Positions 7,638 to 15,861 of a stretch of 64,000 nt of DNA are shown piece after piece. Position 1 is the stretch's first letter. Every line of letters begins with the position of its first letter. The stretch spans positions 62,001-126,000 of the forward strand of contig NZ_JBEYUS010000004.1 in NCBI RefSeq assembly GCF_040643635.1, in the 5' to 3' direction. The position numbers and the translations under genes are program-made. The DNA comes from Saccharopolyspora_C sp040643635 (lineage in GTDB: Bacteria; Actinomycetota; Actinomycetes; Mycobacteriales; Pseudonocardiaceae). The notes under the pieces are model-generated. The model did no database searches. It was not told where the DNA came from and saw nothing but the letters and a program-made list of their open reading frames with translations.

Positions 7638-9251
7638 TCAGGCGCGCTGCGGTTCCTTGAGGCCGGAGCCGATCCCGGTGAGGGAGCGGACCTCCATCTC
7701 GGCCTGCTTGACCGGGTCCTGGTCCTTCTTCCCGAACAGGGTGCCGAGGAAGCCCGCCAGGAAGCCCAGCGGGATCGACACGATGCCCGGGTTGGTGAGC
7801 GGGAACAGGTCGAAGTCGGCGCTGGGGAACATCGCCGAGGGCCGACCCGACACCGCGGGCGAGAACGCGATGAGCAGGATGCACGAGATCAGGCCGGTGT
7901 ACATCGACCACAGCGTCCCGGTGGTGTTGAAGCGCCGCCAGAACAGCGAGTACAGCATCGTCGGCAGGTTCGCCGATGCGGCCAGCGCCAGCGCCAGCGA
8001 CACCATGAACGCCGCGTTCTGCCCGATGGCCGCGATGCCGCCGACGGTGGACAGGACGCCGACGACGAGCGCGGTGATGCGGGCGACCCGGATCTCGGAG
8101 ACGGTGTCGGCCTTGCCGCGCTTGATGATGTTCGCGTACACGTCGTGCGCGAACGAGGCGGACGCGGTGAGGGTGAGGCCCGCGACGACCGCGAGGATCG
8201 TGGCGAACGCGATCGCGGCGACCACGCCCAGCAGCCAGGAGCCGCCGATGCGGTGGGCCAGCAGCAGCGCCGCCGAGTTCTCCCCGCCGGGTGCGTTGGT
8301 GATGGCCTCCGAGCCGACCAGCGCGGTGGCGCCGAAGCCGAGCAGCAGCGTCGCCAGGTAGAACACGATCATCGTCCAGGTGATCCAGACGACCGAGCGG
8401 CGCGCTTCGCGGGCGCTGGGCACCGTGTAGAACCGCATCATGATGTGCGGCAGGCAGGAGATGCCGAGCACGATCGCCATCGCCAGCGAGATGAAGTCGA
8501 TCCGCGACAGCGAGGTCTGCCCGTACTGCGCGCCGGGTTCCAGCAGTGCCTGCCCGAGCGGGCTGTTCGCCGCCGCCTGCTCCAGCAGCCCGGAGAAGTC
8601 GTAGGAGAACCGGCCGATGAGGAACACGGCCATCAGCGACACGCAGATCAGCAGCAGGGTCGCCTTGATGATCTGCACCCAGGTGGTGCCCTTCATGCCG
8701 CCGACCAGCACGTAGAAGATCATGATCAGGCCGACGGCCACGACGACCATGGCCTGGCCGAACTTGCTCTGCACGTCCAGCAGCAGCGCGACGAGACCAC
8801 CGGCGCTCGCCATCTGGGCGACCATGTAGAAGAACGAGATGACCAGCGTCGTGTTCGCGGCGGCCGCGCGGACGGGCCGCTGCCGCATCCGGTAGCCGAT
8901 CACGTCGCCCATGGTGAACCGGCCGGTGTTGCGCACCAGTTCGGCGATGAGCATCAGTTCGATCAGCCATGCCACGAGGAATCCGACGGAGTACAGGAAT
9001 CCGTCGTACCCGTGCACGGCGATGGCCCCGGCGACGCCGAGGAACGAGGCGGCGGAGAGCCAGTCGCCGGCCAGCGCGACGCCGTTCTGCGCGCCGGTGA
9101 GGGCGCCGCCCGCCACGTAGTAGTCGGAGGCGGTCGTGTTCCGGTTCGACACCCGGTACACGATGAACAGCGTCAGCAGGACGAATCCGGCGAAGACGCT
9201 GACGGTGGTGGTGGGGTCGCCGACGGCGGCCGCGAGGGTGGTGGTCGTCAT
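7638..9251 (-). CDS. sodium:solute symporter, ActP/MctC (acetate/monocarboxylate) type
   Basis: A 537-residue membrane protein with about 13 helices of the SSS family. Family landmarks are ALAGDWLSAASFLGVAGAI near helix 2, GDVIGYRM, GGMKGTTWVQIIKA, and LPHIMMRFYTVPSAREARRS. It should couple Na+ or H+ to uptake of short carboxylates such as acetate, propionate or pyruvate. The start (ATG 9249-9251) shares one base with the stop of the upstream DUF485 gene (TGATG), implying translational coupling. The C terminus is hydrophilic (KKDQDPVKQAEMEVRSLTG). Substrate cannot be fixed from sequence; acetate-like is the family expectation. Confidence 0.92.
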   Translation of the reverse strand: MTTTTLAAAVGDPTTTVSVFAGFVLLTLFIVYRVSNRNTTASDYYVAGGALTGAQNGVALAGDWLSAASFLGVAGAIAVHGYDGFLYSVGFLVAWLIELMLIAELVRNTGRFTMGDVIGYRMRQRPVRAAAANTTLVISFFYMVAQMASAGGLVALLLDVQSKFGQAMVVVAVGLIMIFYVLVGGMKGTTWVQIIKATLLLICVSLMAVFLIGRFSYDFSGLLEQAAANSPLGQALLEPGAQYGQTSLSRIDFISLAMAIVLGISCLPHIMMRFYTVPSAREARRSVVWITWTMIVFYLATLLLGFGATALVGSEAITNAPGGENSAALLLAHRIGGSWLLGVVAAIAFATILAVVAGLTLTASASFAHDVYANIIKRGKADTVSEIRVARITALVVGVLSTVGGIAAIGQNAAFMVSLALALAASANLPTMLYSLFWRRFNTTGTLWSMYTGLISCILLIAFSPAVSGRPSAMFPSADFDLFPLTNPGIVSIPLGFLAGFLGTLFGKKDQDPVKQAEMEVRSLTGIGSGLKEPQRA

Positions 9252-9667
9252 CAGCGGTCGGCCCCTTCCTGCTCGCGCAGCCGGTCCACCAGCGGGTCGA
9301 TGCGCTTGCGCACGTAGCGCCCGTACAGCACGGTGACGATCGCGGTGGTGACGAACTGGAGCAGCCCCAGCACGATCCCCATGTTCACGTAGCCGTACAC
9401 CTGCCGGCTCATGAACTCCTCGGCGTAGGCGCCGAGCGCGACGTAGGTGAAGTACCAAGCGAGGACGAGCAGCGTCACCGGGAACACGAACCATCGGAAT
9501 CGACGCCGGATGGCGACGAAATCGTCGCTTTCCTGAATTGCGGCGAAATCGGTTTCACCCGAGTTCACCGGGCGCCGGAGGCTGTGTTTCGAGATGTTGC
9601 CGAATCTAGGTTCGGCGTACTGACCGTCCAGCCGGTCTCGGCTTCGGTTCTCCGACGTTCGGGGCAT
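9251..9667 (-). CDS. DUF485 membrane protein, partner of the symporter
   Basis: This 138-residue protein has a hydrophilic N-terminal half, then the DUF485 core: DFVAIRRRFRWFVFPVTLLV with helix 1, a short loop, and helix 2 around GIVLGLLQFVTTAIVTVLYG, followed by a charged tail (RKRIDPLVDRLREQE). DUF485 proteins such as YjcH sit directly before ActP-type symporters and probably assist them. ATG 9665-9667 has GAAGGA upstream. The stop overlaps the symporter start by one base, so the two are made together. Confidence 0.9.
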   Translation of the reverse strand: MPRTSENRSRDRLDGQYAEPRFGNISKHSLRRPVNSGETDFAAIQESDDFVAIRRRFRWFVFPVTLLVLAWYFTYVALGAYAEEFMSRQVYGYVNMGIVLGLLQFVTTAIVTVLYGRYVRKRIDPLVDRLREQEGADR

Positions 9668-9783
9668 GCTGTGGGTCCTTCGGGCTTGCTCGCGCGTCAA
9701 GGAATCCGGAGTGTATCCCCTCCATGCGCTAGAAACACGCGCGGGCACTATCCGAACTTCCAGCTACATCAGCGCAAATAATT

Positions 9784-9818
9784 GGTCTCGATACGGTCAC
9801 AGCATTGGTCACGAGACC
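9784..9818. promoter_or_regulatory. inverted repeat GGTCTCG...CGAGACC, candidate operator
   Basis: Two perfect 7-base arms are 21 bases apart in the AT-richer gap between the divergent DUF485 and OFA transporter genes. ATTGGTC also recurs at 9781 and 9804 as a direct repeat. Placement suggests control of the symporter operon. Confidence 0.4.
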
Positions 9819-9939
9819 AGCACAATACGCTACCCGGCGTAATCGGAACTGGGGCGTTTTGTTATTGGACCGCACGTTTCGTCCGACTTCCCCGGCCGCT
9901 TTCCCGTGCGTAGCAAGGCCCTTGAAGCACGCCGGGGTT

Positions 9940-9956
9940 GATCACTTCGAGTGATC
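9940..9956. promoter_or_regulatory. palindrome GATCACT-TCG-AGTGATC, candidate operator
   Basis: Perfect 7-base arms flank a TCG centre, 153 bases before the OFA transporter start. Its architecture is the same as the site at 4781-4797, but the arm sequence differs. Apart from these sites I see nothing in 9668-10108. Confidence 0.45.
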
Positions 9957-10108
9957 GACGGTCGAGCCCTCCGACCACGTCGCCGTGATTGTTCGCCAAT
10001 TTCCCGTTTGACCAGGCAGGTAGCATCTCGAATTCGTGCGCCCCTCACGTGCCGGGGCGCGTTTCCGGTACCAGATGCCGGAACCCCTTGTGCCAAGGAG
10101 GTTTACTT

Positions 10109-11542
10109 GTGACAGTGCGTGACGGATTCTCGGTCGTTGCGCCACCGACCTGGAACCGTTGGTTAGTCCCGCCCGCCGCGCTGGCCATCCATCTTTCCAT
10201 CGGGCAGGCCTACGCGTGGAGCGTTTTCAAAAGCCCGCTGGAATCGAGCCTCCAGATTTCCGGGACCGGTAGCGCGCTCCCGTTCCAGGTGGCGATCTTC
10301 TTCCTCGGGCTGTCGGCGGCGTTCGGCGGCAAGTTCGTGGAGTCCCGCGGCCCGCGCTGGGCCATGCTGGTCTCCACGATCTCCTTCGCCTCGGGCTTCC
10401 TCATCTCCGCCCTGGGCATGTACCTCGGGCAGTACTGGCTCGTCGTCGTCGGGTACGGCGTGGTCGGTGGCATCGGCCTCGGGATCGGGTACATCGCCCC
10501 GGTGTCGACGCTGATGAAGTGGTTCCCGGACCGCCCCGGTCTGGCCACGGGCATCGCGATCATGGGCTTCGGCGGCGGCGCGATCATCGCCTCGCCGTGG
10601 TCGACCGCGATGCTCGACGCCTTCGGCAAGACCACCAGCGGCATCGGCAGCACGTTCCTGGTGCACGGCATCGTCTACGCCGTGTTCATGACCCTCGGCA
10701 TCCTGCTCGTCCGGGTTCCCCCGCCGGGCTGGACTCCGCCGGGCTGGACCCCCTCCGCGGTGGCCAAGAGCATCAACCCCATCAAGGTCTCGGCCAACAA
10801 CGCGCTCCGCACGCCGCAGTTCTGGCTGCTGTGGATCGTGCTGTGCCTGAACGTGACCGCGGGCATCGGGATCCTGCAGAAGGCCTCCCCGATGATCCAG
10901 GACTTCTTCTCCGGGACCAGCACTCCGGTGGCCGTCGCCGCGGCGACCGGGTTCGTGTCCCTGCTGTCCCTGGCCAACATGGGTGGTCGCTTCGCCTGGT
11001 CGGCGCTGTCCGACCGGACCGGGCGCAAGAACATCTACCGGGTCTACCTCGGGGTGGGTGCGCTCGCGTACCTGCTGCTGCTGTTCGCGGGAGACAGCAG
11101 CGTCGCCTTGTTCGTCGTGGCGGCCATGCTGATCATGTCGTTCTACGGGGCGGGCTTCGCCACGATCCCCGCCTACCTGAAGGACCTGTTCGGCACCTTC
11201 GAGGTCGGGGCCATCCACGGCAGGCTGCTCACCGCCTGGTCGGTGGCGGGCGTGCTCGGGCCGGCCATCGTGGACGCGCTCGCCGACTCCGGCGAGGCCG
11301 CGGGCAAGTCCGGTGCGGACCTGTACACGGTGTCGTTCTACCTGATGACCGGTGCGCTGGTGATCGGGTTCGTGGCCAACGAGCTGATCCGCCCGGTGCA
11401 CTCCCGGTTCCACGAGCCGGACGCGTCCGGTTCCCGTGACGCCGAGGAGAAGAGCGGCGCGGACGACTCCGCGGCGAAGAAGGCCGACGAGGACGAGGAC
11501 GCCGCCACGGCATCCAGCACCTCCGGCGAGCAGAGCAGCTGA
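10109..11542 (+). CDS. OFA-family MFS transporter (oxalate/formate antiporter type)
   Basis: The 477-residue protein has 12 predicted membrane helices. N-terminal signatures of the OFA family are the HLSIGQAYAWSVFKSPL segment in helix 1, GLSAAFGGKFVESRGPRWAM (helix 2 and loop), GYGVVGGIGLGIGYIAPVS, and KWFPDRPGLATGIAIMGFGG. The second half has SDRTGRKNIYRVYLG. The family exchanges or takes up small carboxylates. The GTG start at 10109 follows AAGGAGG (10095-10101). The hydrophilic tail is rich in Asp, Glu, Ala and Lys. It is followed 12 bases later by a tiny membrane protein gene that is probably its partner. Confidence 0.92.
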   Translation: MTVRDGFSVVAPPTWNRWLVPPAALAIHLSIGQAYAWSVFKSPLESSLQISGTGSALPFQVAIFFLGLSAAFGGKFVESRGPRWAMLVSTISFASGFLISALGMYLGQYWLVVVGYGVVGGIGLGIGYIAPVSTLMKWFPDRPGLATGIAIMGFGGGAIIASPWSTAMLDAFGKTTSGIGSTFLVHGIVYAVFMTLGILLVRVPPPGWTPPGWTPSAVAKSINPIKVSANNALRTPQFWLLWIVLCLNVTAGIGILQKASPMIQDFFSGTSTPVAVAAATGFVSLLSLANMGGRFAWSALSDRTGRKNIYRVYLGVGALAYLLLLFAGDSSVALFVVAAMLIMSFYGAGFATIPAYLKDLFGTFEVGAIHGRLLTAWSVAGVLGPAIVDALADSGEAAGKSGADLYTVSFYLMTGALVIGFVANELIRPVHSRFHEPDASGSRDAEEKSGADDSAAKKADEDEDAATASSTSGEQSS

Positions 11543-11554
11543 GGGACGAGAGAG

Positions 11555-11689
11555 ATGACCGAGCAGAAGACCGCGCCCGCGAGCGGGAGCACCCGCGTCC
11601 TCCTCGCCGTGTCCTGGCTGTGGGTGGGCATCCCGTTCGCCATCGGCGTCTACGAGCTCGTGATCAAGGCGGCGCAGCTGTTCTCGTGA
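11555..11689 (+). CDS. 44-residue membrane protein, small partner of the OFA transporter
   Basis: ATG 11555 to TGA 11687-11689 encodes a hydrophilic leader (MTEQKTAPASGSTRV) and one membrane helix, LLAVSWLWVGIPFAIGVYEL, ending KAAQLFS. GAGAG precedes the start. It lies 12 bases after the transporter stop and before a strong terminator, so the two genes form one transcript. OFA transporters in actinobacteria are often followed by such a single-helix protein (sometimes called MFS transporter small subunit). Its role is unproven; assembly or stability of the transporter is an inference. Confidence 0.85.
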   Translation: MTEQKTAPASGSTRVLLAVSWLWVGIPFAIGVYELVIKAAQLFS

Positions 11690-11721
11690 GCGGCGCCGTC
11701 CGGTGATCGACCGGGCGAAAC

Positions 11722-11763
11722 GAACTGAGGCCGACCATCCAGCTGGATGGTCGGCCTCAGTTC
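11722..11763. terminator. 19-bp stem hairpin terminator
   Basis: A fully palindromic 42-base element: stem GAACTGAGGCCGACCATCC, loop AGCT. It ends the transporter transcript and also faces the 3' end of the convergent cold-shock gene. Confidence 0.88.
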
Positions 11764-11831
11764 TGTGATCACCCCCGGAACGCGGGGAGTTCCCCGGCCC
11801 GGGTCACGCCGCTCGCGCGGCGAAGATCAGA

Positions 11832-12035
11832 TCAGACCACGCGCACGGACTCGGCCTGCGGGCCCTTCGGGCCCTGGGTGACCTCGAAGGAGACCGTCTG
11901 GTTCTCCTCGAGGGTGCGGAAGCCGCCGGCGTCGATGGCCGAGTAGTGGACGAAGACGTCGGGTCCACCCTCGGACGGCTCGATGAAGCCGAAGCCCTTC
12001 TCCGAGTTGAACCACTTCACGGTGCCCTGTGCCAT
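11832..12035 (-). CDS. CspA-family cold-shock protein
   Basis: The 67-residue OB-fold protein has both RNA-binding motifs, GFGFIEP (RNP1) and DVFVHYSAI (RNP2), after the usual MAQGTVKWFN start. It binds single-stranded RNA and DNA and melts secondary structure. It ends QAESVRVV like most actinobacterial CspA proteins. It is monocistronic. The gap upstream of its start contains the repeats described at 12367-12465, but whether these belong to its leader is unknown. Confidence 0.97.
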   Translation of the reverse strand: MAQGTVKWFNSEKGFGFIEPSEGGPDVFVHYSAIDAGGFRTLEENQTVSFEVTQGPKGPQAESVRVV

Positions 12036-12624
12036 GTTCTTGCTCCATCCTGGTAGCTGGTCGGTTCCGGTGCCAGGTCCGGCACCGGGGTCGCGGATCT
12101 CAGACGGCGACTACTCCAGCTACTCCCAAGACAGCAGCTCGCCCGCATCAGCACTCCTGCGAGCGTGCACAAAACACGAACCCAGAAACAACGACCGCTG
12201 CCAAGCTTACACGCCGCCGCGCCGGGGTCGACCCCGCAACGGCCCCACCTGCACCGGTCGCCCGTCCGGTGGTCGCCTCTGCTGCGGATTCAGCTCGCGG
12301 CGAACCCCCGATCGTGGCGGAGAACACGCCGCGACGAGCGGCACCGGGCGGGAGGGACGGGCCCGCGGACGGGAGGCGCTCGCCCGCGGGCGAGCCTGCG
12401 GACGGGAGGCGCGGGCGGCCTGGATCCGGGCACCGGGCGACCTTCGGCGACCGGACGGGAGGCGCGGGCGAGCGGGCGGCCACCGCTCGCCGTCGACGCG
12501 GCCCGTGATTCCACTGTGGACCCAGGCGTGCCGGGGGCGGCGCGATCACCTCGCTAGGATCGCCACGTGCCGCGACCGGCGCGGACGACCGGACCGCGGA
12601 GCGCCCGGCGCGGAAGGAGCCCCG
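12036..12624. other. intergenic stretch with GC-rich repeats
   Basis: This is the divergent gap between the cold-shock gene and the histidine-kinase gene. No frame has gene-like codon use. It contains the direct repeats at 12367-12465 and the 18-base palindrome GCTCGCCCGCGGGCGAGC at 12378-12395. Confidence 0.5.
12367..12465. repeat. three direct copies of GGACGGGAGGCGC
   Basis: Identical 13-base copies start at 12367, 12400 and 12453. The first overlaps an 18-base perfect palindrome (12378-12395). They could be regulator sites or simple GC-rich slippage products. Confidence 0.6.
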
Positions 12625-13899
12625 ATGCGCAACCCGCCGAGCGCACCGACCGGCAGCGCACATCGACCGCTGAACCCGCTGAACCCGCTGGTCGCCGCCG
12701 GGTGCGGACTGGTGTCGCTGGCCCTGTTCCTGTCGATCCCGCTGGCCGGAGCCGCGGACCCGACCCTCGGTGACCTGCCCGCGCCCGGCGAGGGCCGGTG
12801 GTGGCTGCTGGGCGCGGTGCTGCTGGTGCAGGCGGTCGCGCTGACGTGGGCGAACCGCCGCCCCGAGGTGGTGCTGCCGCTGGTCGCCGGGGTACCGCTG
12901 GTGCTCGCCTGGTTCGGCCCGAACGCGGCGTTCAGCACCACCGCGGTCGCGCTGATCGCGGCGGTGTACCTCGCGGTGGTGGCCCGGACGCGGTGGCCGC
13001 GGATCGTGCTGCCCGGCGCGTGGCTGCTGGAGGCGGTCGCCCAGGCGTGCAACGAGGTGCGCGACGAGGCGCTGGCCCTGCCCGCGGCGCTGCTGGCGGG
13101 TGCGGCGCAGGCGCTGGTCGTCGTCGGGCTGCCGGTGCTGGCCGGTTCGGTGATCGCGGCGCAGCGGGACGCCCGGGAGGCCCGCGAGCAGGAGGCGCGG
13201 GCGCTGCGGCGCGAGCAGGGCGCGCTGCTGGAAGCCGCGGTGTCGCAGCAGCGGGCCGCGCTGTCCCGGGAGCTGCACGACATCGCCGCGCACCACCTGT
13301 CCGGGATCGCGCTGATGGCCGCGGTGATCGACCGCCGGATCGACTCGGACCCGGACGCCGCGCGGCAGGCCGCCCGCGAGATCCGGGAGCAGAGCACCGC
13401 GGTCCTCGACGACCTGCGCCGGCTCGTCGGCCTGCTGCGCGAAGGCCACGGCGCCGACGCCCCGGTCGCCGCGCTGGACGCGGTGCCCGGACTCGTCGCC
13501 CAGCGCCGGGCCGCCGGTGCGGAGATCGACCTGGTGCTGCCCGGCTCCGGGTCCGGCGAGGTCGGCCCGCTCGCCCAGCTCGTCGCCTACCGGGCGGTGC
13601 AGGAGTCGCTGGCCAACGCGGCAGCGCACGCCCCGGGCGCCCGCTGCGCGGTGGAGATCGGCGCCCGGGGACCGGACCGGCTGGCGGTCGTCGTGCGCAA
13701 CGGCGCCCCTGCCACCGCGGGCGCGGGGCCCGGCGGCGGGTTCGGGCTGCTCGGCATGGCCGAGCGGGCGCAGCTCGTCGGCGCCGACCTGGACTACGGC
13801 CCCACCTCCGGCGGCGGCTGGGAAGTGCGCCTGCTGCTCCCCCGCGAAGACCCGACCCCCGCGGCGCTCGCGCCACCGATCCCGGAGGCACCCGCGTGA
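12625..13899 (+). CDS. NarL-type sensor histidine kinase
   Basis: A 424-residue kinase. Residues 15-185 hold about five membrane helices and no obvious extracellular sensor, as in intramembrane-sensing kinases. A short coiled linker rich in Arg, Glu and Ala leads to the HisKA_3 box LSRELHDIAAHHLSGIALMA with the phospho-accepting His. The ATPase domain shows the N-box QESLANAAAHAPG and the G-rich GGGFGLLGMAERA. Start ATG 12625 follows GGAAGGAG. Its stop overlaps the regulator start (GTGA), so the two form an operon. The stimulus is unknown. Confidence 0.93.
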   Translation: MRNPPSAPTGSAHRPLNPLNPLVAAGCGLVSLALFLSIPLAGAADPTLGDLPAPGEGRWWLLGAVLLVQAVALTWANRRPEVVLPLVAGVPLVLAWFGPNAAFSTTAVALIAAVYLAVVARTRWPRIVLPGAWLLEAVAQACNEVRDEALALPAALLAGAAQALVVVGLPVLAGSVIAAQRDAREAREQEARALRREQGALLEAAVSQQRAALSRELHDIAAHHLSGIALMAAVIDRRIDSDPDAARQAAREIREQSTAVLDDLRRLVGLLREGHGADAPVAALDAVPGLVAQRRAAGAEIDLVLPGSGSGEVGPLAQLVAYRAVQESLANAAAHAPGARCAVEIGARGPDRLAVVVRNGAPATAGAGPGGGFGLLGMAERAQLVGADLDYGPTSGGGWEVRLLLPREDPTPAALAPPIPEAPA

Positions 13900-14570
13900 T
13901 CCGCGTCCTCATCGCCGACGACCAGCACCTCACCCGCTCCGGGTTGTCCGCGCTGCTGGGCGGCGAACCCGGCATCGAGGTCGTCGGCCTGGCCCGCGAC
14001 GGCACCGAAGCGCTGTCGATGGCCCGCGAGCTGGCGCCCGACGTCGCCTGCCTGGACATCCGGATGCCCGGGCTCAACGGCATCGAAGTGGCCCGCGCGC
14101 TGTGCGCGGCGGACGCCGACCCGCAGGTCGCGGTGCTGGTGCTGACCACCTTCGACCTGGACGACTACGTGTTCGGCGCCTTGGAAGCAGGCGCCGCCGG
14201 ATTCCTGCTCAAGGACGCGGACCCGGACGCGATCGTCGCCGCGGTCCACCAGGTCGCCGCCGGCCGGGGCACCATCGACCAGACGCTGACCCGGCGGATC
14301 CTGCGCGAATTCGTGCACCGCCGCCGCCTCCAACCGGTCACCGCGCAGCGGGCCGGGGACCTGCTGACCCCGCGGGAGCACGAGATCCTGCTGCTGCTCG
14401 CGCAGGGCATGTCGAACGAGGACATCGCCCGCGCCCTCGTGGTCGAGGTGTCGACCGTGAAGTCGCACCTGGCGCGGATGCTGCCGAAGCTCGGCGTGCA
14501 ATCCCGGTTGCAGGCCGTGGTGTGGGCCTACCAGAACCGCGTGGTCGCGGTTCCCGAGCCGGGTTCCTGA
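13896..14570 (+). CDS. NarL/LuxR-family response regulator
   Basis: A 224-residue regulator. The receiver domain has VLIADDQ, the phospho-acceptor Asp in CLDIRMPGLNG, the switch Thr in LVLTTF and the Lys in FLLKDADPD. The C-terminal LuxR helix-turn-helix is LTPREHEILLLLAQGMSNED followed by LVVEVSTVKSHLARMLPKLG. GTG 13896 overlaps the kinase stop and has GGAGG upstream. Targets are unknown; the next genes on both sides are in other orientations or separate units. Confidence 0.95.
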   Translation: MIRVLIADDQHLTRSGLSALLGGEPGIEVVGLARDGTEALSMARELAPDVACLDIRMPGLNGIEVARALCAADADPQVAVLVLTTFDLDDYVFGALEAGAAGFLLKDADPDAIVAAVHQVAAGRGTIDQTLTRRILREFVHRRRLQPVTAQRAGDLLTPREHEILLLLAQGMSNEDIARALVVEVSTVKSHLARMLPKLGVQSRLQAVVWAYQNRVVAVPEPGS

Positions 14571-14586
14571 CCGGCCCAGTCACCGC

Positions 14587-15477
14587 TCATCCCCGGTAGC
14601 CGAGCCGTCCTCTGGTTCCGACCAGCACGAGCAGGCAGGTGACGACCGCACCGGAGGCCATCGCGGTCATCGCCAGGTCCGGGTCGATCGTCGGGAACAT
14701 CTCCGACCACATGATCGTGGCGAAGTTGTTCACGCTCACGTGCAGCAGCATCGCCAGCGGCAGGCTCTCCCCCGTGCGGTTGAACACCCAGGTCATGACG
14801 ACGTTGAACGCGATGCAGAAGACGGCGAACGCCACCGGCAGGCTCCAGTGCGCGTGCGGCCAGCGGCCCCATTCGGTGAGGAACAGCGGCAGGTGCCACA
14901 CCGCCCACAGCGGGCCGAGCACCATCGAACCGGCCAGCGGACCGAACCGGCGCTGCAACCGGGGCAGCGCGAAGTCCCGCCAGCCCGGTTCCTCCGCCAG
15001 CCCCGTCGTGATCATCTGGATGAGCAGCCCGGGGACGTAGGCGGCGAGCGCCAGCATCGACGGCGCGTGCACCTCCCCGCCGGAGAAGGCGTACCCGGCG
15101 GCCAGCATCGTCACCGGCACGCCCAGCAGCGTGATCGCGTACCAGTGCCAGCGCACCCGCCAGCGCCACATCCGGCCGATCCACCGGCGCAGCCCGGCGC
15201 GCCCGTCGGCGACGGCCGTCACCAGCAGCGCGGAGGCGATCGGGCCGAGGTAGGCGCCGGGCAGCACGCCGAGCAGCTGGCTGGTGCCGAGCACCTCGGG
15301 GAAGCGGAAGTCCCACACCCCGACCCCGTTGCGGGACAGGATGTAGGGCACCCAGGCCAGCCAGCTCAACGCGTTGGCGAGCAGGAAGAAGCTCAGCATC
15401 GGACGGCGGCGGATCAGCCCGCGCAGTCCCCTGATCGGTTCCGCGGTCTCCCCCGCGGTGATCTCTGTCGTGGTCAC
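14587..15477 (-). CDS. CPBP-family intramembrane metalloprotease
   Basis: The 296-residue protein has about eight membrane helices. Abi/CAAX-protease motifs are present: EEPGWRDFALPRL (the EExxxR motif), WAVWHLPLFL with the second-motif His, and HVSVNN for the third. Such enzymes cleave prenylated or membrane-bound substrates, and some act in bacteriocin self-immunity. The GTG start at 15475-15477 has only a weak GGGGA upstream, so the true start could be slightly internal. It converges on the response regulator with 16 bases between stops and stands alone. Confidence 0.88.
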   Translation of the reverse strand: MTTTEITAGETAEPIRGLRGLIRRRPMLSFFLLANALSWLAWVPYILSRNGVGVWDFRFPEVLGTSQLLGVLPGAYLGPIASALLVTAVADGRAGLRRWIGRMWRWRVRWHWYAITLLGVPVTMLAAGYAFSGGEVHAPSMLALAAYVPGLLIQMITTGLAEEPGWRDFALPRLQRRFGPLAGSMVLGPLWAVWHLPLFLTEWGRWPHAHWSLPVAFAVFCIAFNVVMTWVFNRTGESLPLAMLLHVSVNNFATIMWSEMFPTIDPDLAMTAMASGAVVTCLLVLVGTRGRLGYRG

Positions 15478-15861
15478 GTCCCCGACTCAACCAGCGGGCC
15501 CCACCTCCGCTCGAGCCTCGAAGGATCGAACCCCGCCGCCTCCACCCAAAGTTGCAAGCGGCGCGCGAGTCCGCTGCGGACGCGTTTCGGGCCACCTCCT
15601 TCCCGCCGGGGTGCACAGGTCCAGCGGGCCTGGCACCACCCCGGACGCGTGGCCGACCGCGGTGCCGGACTCCTCGGGCCGGTCCACGGAGTACCGGTGC
15701 TCGCCGCGCACGCCCGCTCCGACCGGCACGCGGTGGACGAGCACCGACCGGACTCCGCCACGAGGGATGTCCCGAAATCGGCGCCCGTGCGGTTCGGCGC
15801 ACCGCGCGGCCGGGGACGATCGCGAGCGGGACCTGATCACGCGACCCCGGAACGGAGCGTC
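15478..15861. other. divergent intergenic region, no gene seen
   Basis: This gap separates the CPBP protease and the lipoprotein hydrolase. Open frames here are shadow-like. I see no clear repeat or hairpin; it presumably carries both promoters. Confidence 0.5.
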
